64,000 nt of DNA from the NCBI GenBank assembly GCA_002420185.1, contig DIHO01000009.1, forward strand, positions 23,181 through 87,180, given 5' to 3'. Below are positions 58,039-64,000 of this stretch, piece by piece; the first letter of the stretch is position 1; each line of letters starts with the position of its first letter. Position numbers and translations under genes: made by a program. The notes beneath the pieces are model-generated. The model saw nothing but the letters and a program-made list of their open reading frames with translations, ran no database searches and was not told the origin of the DNA. Source of the stretch: Opitutales bacterium UBA5694 (GTDB lineage Bacteria; Verrucomicrobiota; Verrucomicrobiia; Opitutales; Opitutaceae).

Positions 58039-59112
58039 ATGAATTACACTTGGAAGGGGAAAAAGTTTTTAGCAATTATTGCTTCGGTTGCTGCTGCAGG
58101 AACGGTCGTCAAAGCTCAGGAGGTTTATTCGCAGATTGTGGGAGCCATCTCTATCAATTTGCCGGCGGAAAGTGATGTCATTGTCTCATTTCCGTTTAAG
58201 CAGTCAGCTGAGTTTCGAGGCTTTCTCGATTCAGCCTCAGGGGCAGGGAATCTGGTTGTGAATGTTTCTGCTGATTCGTTGACGAATGGGGCGTTTGATG
58301 CACAGTCCGGATTGTCGACGCATTACCTTGTGATTGAGTCAGGCACGCAGCAGGGGGTTCACATTGACATCTCGTCCAACACCGGATCTCAACTCACGCT
58401 TGTCGGTGGTGATCCGACCGGACTCGCAAATGGAGATCAAATCGCTGTTTATCCGCACTGGACCCTAGGATCGGCATTTCCGTTCGGGGTAGCGAAGGAG
58501 GATGAGGCTGAACCTGGATTAAGAAAAATTGAGGTAATTGTCCCGCAGGCGACCTCGTCCGCTGGAAACATGATCCCTGAGGGCATTTTCTACTTTTCGG
58601 GCGAAGCCTGGCGCCAGGTTGGGGCAGGCATCAACGCGGTAGCTGACAATTCAGTCTTGTACCATGGACGAGCGTTCGTTATCCGAAATAACGGTACGGT
58701 AGCGAAGGATGCTCTCTTCTTTGGTGAAGTAGTTGACGCTCCCATTGCGATACCGTTAAGTGAGTCCGAAAAGTATCCACTGAATAACTTTATCGGTCTC
58801 AATCGGCCGTTAGCTATCAGTTTAGACGAACTAGGACTAGCAGGGGGAGGAGTTTTTGAAGAAACGACGGATCCAACTAACCTACGCGATAAGCTGTTGA
58901 CATACTCCCTGACAGGAGCCGGCAAGAACAAAAAACCCGTTGGGACGTATTACTACTACAACGGAGCCTGGCGTGAAGAAAGTGCTGGTGCTAGTGCAGA
59001 CAAGGGAGGCGATTTAATTCAACCAGGGATGGGTCTTGCAGTGCAAAAGATCCAAGTGGGCTCTAATCCTGAAGATTCCAACTGGGTAAATGAATGGGAG
59101 CTGCCACAATGA
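58039..59112 (+). CDS. Secreted TIGR02597-like protein
   Basis: 357 residues. A Sec signal peptide (about 1-27, cleavage near VVKA-QE) is followed by all-beta sequence in repeated short units: SINLPAESDVIVSFPFK, LTLVGGDPTGLANGDQIAVY, YFSGEAWRQVGAG and YYYNGAWREESAG. I recall this pattern from the TIGR02597 family, found mainly in Verrucomicrobiota with no known function. It overlaps the next gene as ATGA, so the two are probably co-translated. CGGAGAG lies about 7 nt before the ATG. Confidence 0.7.
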   Translation: MNYTWKGKKFLAIIASVAAAGTVVKAQEVYSQIVGAISINLPAESDVIVSFPFKQSAEFRGFLDSASGAGNLVVNVSADSLTNGAFDAQSGLSTHYLVIESGTQQGVHIDISSNTGSQLTLVGGDPTGLANGDQIAVYPHWTLGSAFPFGVAKEDEAEPGLRKIEVIVPQATSSAGNMIPEGIFYFSGEAWRQVGAGINAVADNSVLYHGRAFVIRNNGTVAKDALFFGEVVDAPIAIPLSESEKYPLNNFIGLNRPLAISLDELGLAGGGVFEETTDPTNLRDKLLTYSLTGAGKNKKPVGTYYYYNGAWREESAGASADKGGDLIQPGMGLAVQKIQVGSNPEDSNWVNEWELPQ

Positions 59113-60815
59113 TTACAAAAAGATTAATCACAACAGGGGCTTTGACATCGATCTTTGTAGCCAAAGCATGGGGTTCAGTCTTCTTCACAGTAGATGTGGG
59201 TAGCTTACAGGACGAGAACGGTACCGCACTGGTGGATAAAGGGATGCTCTACCTAATTTCTAGTGGTGCCGATGGTTCCTTCTCACTTCCGACAGAAGGC
59301 TCAATCACTGGTGCGGGAGACGATTCGGTCGTCGCAGCATGGGACTTGAGCACGGAGACCTCGACCCAGGGGGAGTATATTGTTTCATCGGGCAAAATTG
59401 CTTATGACGAGACATGGGCATTGGGTGACGATCTCGCGATCCTCTGGTTTCCAAATTTAGCGGTGAGTAACCAGTCTCCGGCCGCAAGCGAGGCTTACGG
59501 ATTTTACCGGAACACTTCCGTTAGCGGAGGGGGCGACGTCTGGGAACTTCCAGAAGATGGGACACTCTTGCACAGTTTGAAGTTTTTCACTGAAGGCGAT
59601 AATCCACTTGTCGAAGGCAGCGACGTGCCTGCGTTGCTAGCGGCTGCAGGACTTGGAGTCGGCGAATCAGCGGGACCTCCGACTGCCCCAGTGAAAGTCG
59701 CAACCAACGAGAACAATCCCGGTACAATCGCCTTCGAATGGGAGGGAGCAAGTGTCCCAGGAGGAGCTTATCGAATTGAAAGAAAGCTGGCTGGCGTCTC
59801 AGACTGGACAGTATTAGGTACCGTGGAAGCAGGAGAAACAAGTTTCGACGATCCTACAGTAGGTCGAGGGAAGAATTATGAATATCGGTTGGTGGGCATA
59901 AACGGCTTTGATTCCGTTGCGAGCTCTGAAGCTTCGATACAATCGCTACAATCAAGCCTCGCCAATATCGCAACCCGTGGAGTCCTAAAAAGTGGGGCTG
60001 AGGCGCTGATCCTAGGATTTGTGATTAAGGGGACTGGTCAGATCGACATCTTAGCAACGGCTAAAGGTCCGGAGCTTGCGAACGTAGGCATTACCAATTT
60101 CGCTCTGGATCCGACAATCGCCCTGTTTCCCTTTGGCGCAACTGCTCCCGATGTGGAGAACGACGATTGGGGAAACACGCAACTTACGGAAATCAATGAT
60201 TTCGTTGGGAGATCTTTCGCCACCAATTTTACTGATCAATCATCGAAGGACGCTGCTTTAGCGTTTTCGCCAGAAGGCACGCAGTTGTTCACCGCTATTG
60301 TCAATGACAGTGGTAATGCTGATGGCGTAGGCCTCGTGGAAGTTTTCGATGCCACGGGAACGTCGCGTAATGGAGTCGCTCCCAATGATGCACAAAATCG
60401 ACTCGTCAATGTGGCTACTCGTGGGTTTGTGGGTACAGGCGACGAAGTGTTGATTGCTGGGTTTATCGTTGATGGCCAGGTTGATTCCAAGCTACTGTTG
60501 AGAGGGTTAGGACCGTCGATCGCCGGTTTAACCGGAACGGTTGAGGATCCGACGATAACGTTGTTCCGTACTGATTTTACTCAACCTGGCTTTCCCCAAA
60601 TTGAAGTCGCGACGAATGACAACTGGGAAGATGATGCTAGCAAGGTCGATGAAATAATCGCTACATCCAGACAAGTTGGAGCAGCGGTGCTAGATTCCGG
60701 TTCTAAAGACTCGATCATTTTAATCGATGCGGTACCCGGTTTATACAGTTTCGTAATGTCGGGTGTGAGTGATGGCACTGGAATTGGGCTAGTCGAGGTC
60801 TTCCTCGCGGACTGA
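59109..60815 (+). CDS. Secreted multidomain beta protein with an FN3-like domain
   Basis: 568 residues from MITKRLITTGALTSIFVAKA, whose first 20-25 residues form a signal peptide. Domains in order: an N-terminal beta domain (about 25-165, LVDKGMLYLISSGADGSFSL), an FN3-like domain (about 190-280, GAYRIERKLAGVSDWTVLG), and two related beta units (about 285-415 and 420-568). Each unit starts with N(I/V)ATRG and contains LILGF or LIAGF, a DPTI(A/T)LF strand and DDWG or NDNWEDD. Exported, possibly surface-bound or part of an extracellular matrix. A terminator follows. Confidence 0.7.
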   Translation: MITKRLITTGALTSIFVAKAWGSVFFTVDVGSLQDENGTALVDKGMLYLISSGADGSFSLPTEGSITGAGDDSVVAAWDLSTETSTQGEYIVSSGKIAYDETWALGDDLAILWFPNLAVSNQSPAASEAYGFYRNTSVSGGGDVWELPEDGTLLHSLKFFTEGDNPLVEGSDVPALLAAAGLGVGESAGPPTAPVKVATNENNPGTIAFEWEGASVPGGAYRIERKLAGVSDWTVLGTVEAGETSFDDPTVGRGKNYEYRLVGINGFDSVASSEASIQSLQSSLANIATRGVLKSGAEALILGFVIKGTGQIDILATAKGPELANVGITNFALDPTIALFPFGATAPDVENDDWGNTQLTEINDFVGRSFATNFTDQSSKDAALAFSPEGTQLFTAIVNDSGNADGVGLVEVFDATGTSRNGVAPNDAQNRLVNVATRGFVGTGDEVLIAGFIVDGQVDSKLLLRGLGPSIAGLTGTVEDPTITLFRTDFTQPGFPQIEVATNDNWEDDASKVDEIIATSRQVGAAVLDSGSKDSIILIDAVPGLYSFVMSGVSDGTGIGLVEVFLAD

Positions 60816-60841
60816 TCATCTCCTCATCTCAAAGTGTTTCG

Positions 60842-60882
60842 AAACCCGGTTTGCCTCCGAGACCAACCGGGTTTATTTTTTG
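60842..60882 (+). terminator. Rho-independent terminator after the secreted pair
   Basis: AAACCCGGTT pairs with AACCGGGTTT over 10 bp around a 13-base loop and is followed by a T-rich tract (TATTTTTTGG). It lies 27 nt after the stop of the multidomain secreted protein. Confidence 0.85.
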
Positions 60883-61086
60883 GAGATATCCGGGCTTAAA
60901 TGATCTGAAATTCGCTGCAATCGGATCAATCATATGCTAAATTCTACCGATTTGACGAAAAAGGCTCATCTTGTTCAGGCAATTTTGACCACGTCCTTTG
61001 AATGAGATTATCCGTAATCGTTGCTGCCTTCAATGATGTGGTTTGACTTACGCATCACCCTCCAGCGATTCGAAGTTATTAGAATT

Positions 61087-62712
61087 ATGAAAAACTCAAT
61101 ACGTTTAATATGTTTTATTGCATCAGTTATTGGTGATGTTTACGCTGTCGATCAGCCGAATATCCTTTTCATTGCGATTGACGATATGCGGCCGGAATTC
61201 GCTTGTTATGGCTCTGAATTGGCGGTTACGCCGAACCTCGATAAATTGGCGAGCGAAGGCGTATTGTTTGAGCGAGCTTATTGCCAGCAGGCGATTTGCA
61301 GTCCTTCGCGGGCGAGCATCATGACCGGTACGCGGCCAGATACGAATGGTGTGATTGAAAACTACACTTACTTTCGCGATGCGAATCCGGATATCGTGAC
61401 GCTTCCGCAGTACTTGATCGAACAGGGGTACGAAACAGTTCATGCAGGTAAAATCTATCATAGCGCGAGATTTGGAGACCAGGAAAAGTCCTGGAGTCGG
61501 CAGCCGGTTTCCAAATTGCCGGGAATCAAGCGTCCTATGCCATACGCCAAGAAAGAAAATATGGAGATTCAGAATAGGAATCGCTCAGAGGCAGCGGCCA
61601 AGTACAAACCGGAAGCCCGAGGGGGAATGGGCAATGGCCCGGCATATGAAGCAGGGGATGTGGCGGATCACTTTTATTCGGATGGATACGATACTTTGAG
61701 GGCGATTGCGACGATGAAGGAGATGGCGGAGAAGCCTGATAAGCCATTCTTTCTCGGACTGGGCTTCAAAAAGCCACATTTGAATTGGATCGCTCCCAAG
61801 CGCTATTGGGATTTGTATGATCCGGAAGATATTACGTTGGCCAAGCATCAAGAGGCTCCGAAGGATGGAGCGGCGATGGGATTACATGCTTCTTTCGAAC
61901 TACGGGTGCGTCATGGCATTCCTAAGGATGGACCGATCGGTCCCGAGTTGGCGCGTACTTTGCGTCATGCTTATCTGGCATGTACCAGTTATGTGGATGC
62001 GCAAATCGGTTATGCGATCGATGCCTTGGAGGAAGCAGGACTGCGTGAAAATACGATTATTCTCGTATGGGCGGATCACGGGTGGCATCTGGGCGACATG
62101 GGCGTTTGGGGAAAGGCGACCAATTACGAAATTGCGACGCGTGTGCCGCTGATTGCTTGGACGCCGGATTTGCCAAAATCGAGTCGCGGTTCGAGATCCT
62201 CAGCCTTGGTTGAATTGATCGATATGTATCCGACTTTGTGCGACCTGGCGGGCGTTGGGATTCCGAATCATTTGGAGGGCACCAGCTTTACACCGCTTTT
62301 AGAGAATCCGAATCGCAAGTGGAAGACGGCGGCGTTTAGTCAGTACCCGAATCCCGCTTTACGGGAGTGGGCGGCTAACCCATTGGCACAAGGCGTTCGG
62401 GATACTTTCTTCGGTCCGCTGATCGAGAAGGTTGAAGACCGAATCATAAAGCAGCAAGGTGAGAAGTGGGATCGCGATTTGTTTGAAAACGATTTGATGG
62501 GTTACGCCATGCGGACGGATCGCTATCGCTTGGTTGTTTGGAAGGATTACACGAAGCCGGAGGTGGAACCGCTTTTCATCGAATTATACGATCACAAGAA
62601 GGATCCTGCGGAATCGCGGAACGTTGCGGCCAAACGTCCGGAATTGGTTAAGCGATTGCTAAAGCAATTCGATGCCGGATGGAAAGCTGCGCTTCCTAAG
62701 GATGAAGGGTGA
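61087..62712 (+). CDS. Cys-type sulfatase, iduronate-2-sulfatase-like
   Basis: 541 residues from MKNSIRLICFIASVIGDVYA, a signal peptide of about 20 residues; the frame is open for 22 more codons upstream. NILFIAIDDMRPEFACYG holds the metal-binding Asp pair, and Cys71 in CSPSRASIMTG is the residue oxidised to formylglycine. WADHGWHLGDMGVWGKATNY and the C-terminal LYDHKKDPAESRNVA are typical of the S1 sulfatase branch that includes iduronate-2-sulfatases. Exported; it should desulfate a marine or host polysaccharide. No sulfatase-maturing enzyme gene is near. Confidence 0.93.
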   Translation: MKNSIRLICFIASVIGDVYAVDQPNILFIAIDDMRPEFACYGSELAVTPNLDKLASEGVLFERAYCQQAICSPSRASIMTGTRPDTNGVIENYTYFRDANPDIVTLPQYLIEQGYETVHAGKIYHSARFGDQEKSWSRQPVSKLPGIKRPMPYAKKENMEIQNRNRSEAAAKYKPEARGGMGNGPAYEAGDVADHFYSDGYDTLRAIATMKEMAEKPDKPFFLGLGFKKPHLNWIAPKRYWDLYDPEDITLAKHQEAPKDGAAMGLHASFELRVRHGIPKDGPIGPELARTLRHAYLACTSYVDAQIGYAIDALEEAGLRENTIILVWADHGWHLGDMGVWGKATNYEIATRVPLIAWTPDLPKSSRGSRSSALVELIDMYPTLCDLAGVGIPNHLEGTSFTPLLENPNRKWKTAAFSQYPNPALREWAANPLAQGVRDTFFGPLIEKVEDRIIKQQGEKWDRDLFENDLMGYAMRTDRYRLVVWKDYTKPEVEPLFIELYDHKKDPAESRNVAAKRPELVKRLLKQFDAGWKAALPKDEG

Positions 62713-62759
62713 ACCCCTAAAATTGCATAATAATCCTTATCCATCGGCCCGCAGGGCAA

Positions 62760-62936
62760 TCACTCCATGTTTGCTTCCAAATATGCGAGGATGAACTTGT
62801 CTAGTTCATTCTCAATCCACTGCATTAGTGCTGACTTATCGAACACTTCGTAACGCATTTCTCTTGCTGCAGAAACAAAGAATTCAGGCAAATAATCCGT
62901 TCTATAATCAGGTACACCTATTTTTTCTGGGGGCAG
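62760..62936 (-). pseudogene. 3' fragment of an unknown gene, no start codon
   Basis: 58 codons open to a TGA, with gene-like composition (EFFVSAAREMRYEVFDKSAL, MQWIENELDKFILAYLEANM) but no ATG or GTG near the 5' end. The frame starts exactly at a 19-bp repeat (62920-62938) and has an in-frame stop just before it. I take it as the tail of a gene joined to the repeat by recombination or deletion. A start at an internal Met would leave only 32 residues. Confidence 0.55.
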
Positions 62937-62938
62937 TT
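62920..62938. repeat. 19-bp repeat, copy 1
   Basis: ATTTTTTCTGGGGGCAGTT on the plus strand. It differs by one base from the copy at 63404-63422. The two copies flank the lipoprotein gene in the same orientation, and copy 2 lies inside the attC-like hairpin. Confidence 0.8.
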
Positions 62939-62961
62939 AGCCTAGGTATGCCATCAAAACG

Positions 62962-63366
62962 CTAATCTAATCGCGATCCACTAAAGCTGATTGTCCGTGG
63001 GCCAATAAACTCTCCCTCAACGTTATCTCCCTCAATAACAGCTTTGAGATCAAAATAATAATCTCTAATTGTAAAATTGGCAGTTACCGAGCCATCAGAT
63101 TCAAGGACTACGTTTTTGAGTGGTGTCTCGCCTCGTGGAGAAATAAACGCACCCGAAAAGCCTTCACTTGCTTCATTGAACCGTAGTTCCGTACTCTCTT
63201 CCGCTCCTCGCAAAGGGTTAACATATTTAATTAGGAAATTGCCGCCGAGCGGTTCTTCATCCACTTCAGGTGTTTGAGCTGATTGAGTCTCAGCTACTTT
63301 CGGTATAGTCTGACAGCCAGCAAATATGAGGCAACAGAGGGCGAGTAGTGCGGGGACTGATCTCAT
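62962..63366 (-). CDS. Small putative lipoprotein
   Basis: 134 residues. A signal peptide ends in the lipobox LIFAGC (Cys near residue 18), so the protein should be lipid-anchored. After a Pro/Thr/Glu-rich linker (about 19-40) comes a beta-rich domain with NFLIKYVNPLRGAEESTELR, ending GEFIGPRTISFSGSRLD. The domain vaguely recalls transferrin-binding-protein-like or other small lipoprotein barrels, but no family is claimed. Its ATG lies two bases past the attC-like site, as genes do in integron cassettes. Confidence 0.7.
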   Translation of the reverse strand: MRSVPALLALCCLIFAGCQTIPKVAETQSAQTPEVDEEPLGGNFLIKYVNPLRGAEESTELRFNEASEGFSGAFISPRGETPLKNVVLESDGSVTANFTIRDYYFDLKAVIEGDNVEGEFIGPRTISFSGSRLD

Positions 63367-63367
63367 G

Positions 63368-63426
63368 ATCTAACTTGAACAGAGATTGCCCCATAGGGCG
63401 ACAATTTTTTCTGGGGGGAGTTGATA
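63368..63426 (-). repeat. attC-like imperfect hairpin (candidate integron recombination site)
   Basis: Read on the minus strand, TATCAAC and GTTAGAT bound a 59-nt imperfect palindrome. The outer arms AACT/AGTT, inner CAGA...ATTG with CAAT...CTG, and GCCC/GGGC can pair, leaving several unpaired bases. GTTAGAT fits the R' consensus GTTRRRY; TATCAAC keeps only the essential AAC of R''. It lies 30 nt past the stop of the upstream minus-strand gene and two bases before the lipoprotein ATG. Copy 2 of the 19-bp repeat (63404-63422) is inside it. Confidence 0.5.
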
Positions 63427-63456
63427 CAAATTAGCTGGAAGAAAACCCTCTATTGG

Positions 63457-63990
63457 TCATCCTCTGCTTTTCTCCCAAGCGATGAATTTTTCTCTCCAGT
63501 CTGAAGGACTATAATTCGGTGAGCTTTTGAAAGCATCCAAATCCGTTGCCCAATCTGAGTTTCTCGTCTTGGTATCCAGGCCTAGGAAGTCCCAGAGTGG
63601 TTGTCTGTTTACGGCCATTTCCATGCTGAACCGATAAGGTGCATAGTCCATCAGGCCAATTGTGTGCTGAAAGTATGAGTCTTCAAGGCGATAGAATCGG
63701 GCAAACTCATGTTGCAAGAGCTGGCCTTTGATTTCCACATTTTCAAGTAACGAGAACTCTGCATCTACAAATACCCTGTGGTACATTTCTGAAAAGGCGA
63801 CGTCCCTAGCATTTGCTGAGCATTGGTCGATTATGCCAGAGACCCTCTCTTGCCTGATCTCCGACAGAGCGATTCTCCGAGTCTGCTTCAATTCAAATAG
63901 CAAAAAGACCAGGCCGATGAGGACCCCAACGTTGGCAGTTGCTGTACTTAAAGTGATAAAGGTGTTTGGTTTCATAATAAAACCAAACAT
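63457..63990 (-). CDS. One-helix membrane protein of unknown function
   Basis: 177 residues, or 172 from the second Met (MKPNTFITLSTATANVGVLI). One N-terminal transmembrane helix (about 15-35: ATANVGVLIGLVFLLFELKQ) is followed by a helical cytoplasmic domain with DQCSANARDVAFSEMYHRVF and HEFARFYRLEDSYFQHTIGL. Similar short proteins, with the same helix and a domain rich in Asn, Trp and Tyr, are frequent in marine accessory regions; function unknown. The gene is close to the window edge, and its 3' side abuts the attC-like site. Confidence 0.7.
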   Translation of the reverse strand: MFGFIMKPNTFITLSTATANVGVLIGLVFLLFELKQTRRIALSEIRQERVSGIIDQCSANARDVAFSEMYHRVFVDAEFSLLENVEIKGQLLQHEFARFYRLEDSYFQHTIGLMDYAPYRFSMEMAVNRQPLWDFLGLDTKTRNSDWATDLDAFKSSPNYSPSDWREKFIAWEKSRG

Positions 63991-64000
63991 GAAGAAGACC

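Noticed and set aside
62739..62756. GCCC/GGGC hairpin after the sulfatase as a terminator
   Set aside because: Four-bp stem without a T-run on either strand.
62938..62968. Short inverted repeat GTTAGC...GCTAA after the lipoprotein gene as a complete attC
   Set aside because: The arms are in the wrong orientation for RYYYAAC...GTTRRRY and the element is only about 30 bp; only the 19-bp repeat next to it matches the real candidate.

Overview
The window looks like the chromosome of a marine-type member of the Verrucomicrobiota, most likely class Opitutae (Puniceicoccales/Opitutales). This is inferred from three things. The ribosomal and RNA polymerase proteins have low-complexity tails. There is a pair of secreted proteins of a type common in Verrucomicrobiota (TIGR02597-like and a beta-repeat protein), plus a Cys-type sulfatase. 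Many ribosomal genes lack a clear Shine-Dalgarno sequence. No 16S rRNA gene is present to confirm it.

Layout. (1) 1-3.8 kb: an envelope-energising operon with a TPR protein (cut by the window edge), ExbB/TolQ-like and ExbD/TolR-like proteins and an unrecognised one-helix membrane protein. (2) 3.9-36.2 kb: one nearly unbroken information-processing cluster: tRNA-Thr, tuf, tRNA-Trp, secE, nusG, rplKAJL, rpoBC, then rpsL, rpsG, fusA, then the S10, spc and alpha operons in standard order through secY to rplQ. Its only interruption is an opposite-strand pair between rpoC and rpsL, a spore-photoproduct-lyase-like radical SAM protein and a nucleosidase. infA, rpmJ and rpmD are absent from their usual places. 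S5, S11 and L17 carry long charged or Gly/Arg-rich extensions. (3) 36.3-43 kb: a small membrane zinc ribbon, guaA, a secreted LolA-like protein and hisDCBH. (4) 43-54.7 kb: gltA, a VC0807-like membrane protein, pdxJ, acpS, nnr, a heavily decayed dprA, a HIT protein, an unknown gene coupled to nrdR, a TrpG/PabA amidotransferase, tgt (with an eroded zinc site), a UDP-glucuronate-decarboxylase-like gene and a methyltransferase. (5) 54.8-62.7 kb: secA, the two translationally coupled secreted proteins and a sulfatase. (6) 62.7-64 kb: a short accessory region on the minus strand, with a gene fragment, a lipoprotein and a one-helix membrane protein. They are separated by a repeated 19-bp motif, one copy of which lies inside a 59-bp attC-like imperfect hairpin. 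This looks like the edge of an integron-type cassette array or a remnant of one.

How the genes work together. Most of the window is the core machinery for transcription, translation and Sec export, arranged for co-transcription with short spacers and several ATGA/TAATG overlaps. Around it are single-step biosynthetic genes (GMP, histidine, pyridoxine, queuosine, ACP activation, NADH repair). The most unusual content is the dead dprA, the zinc-ligand-poor Tgt, the extended ribosomal proteins, the radical SAM/nucleosidase pair and the cassette-like right edge. All calls come from reading the sequence and its translations; no database search was run.
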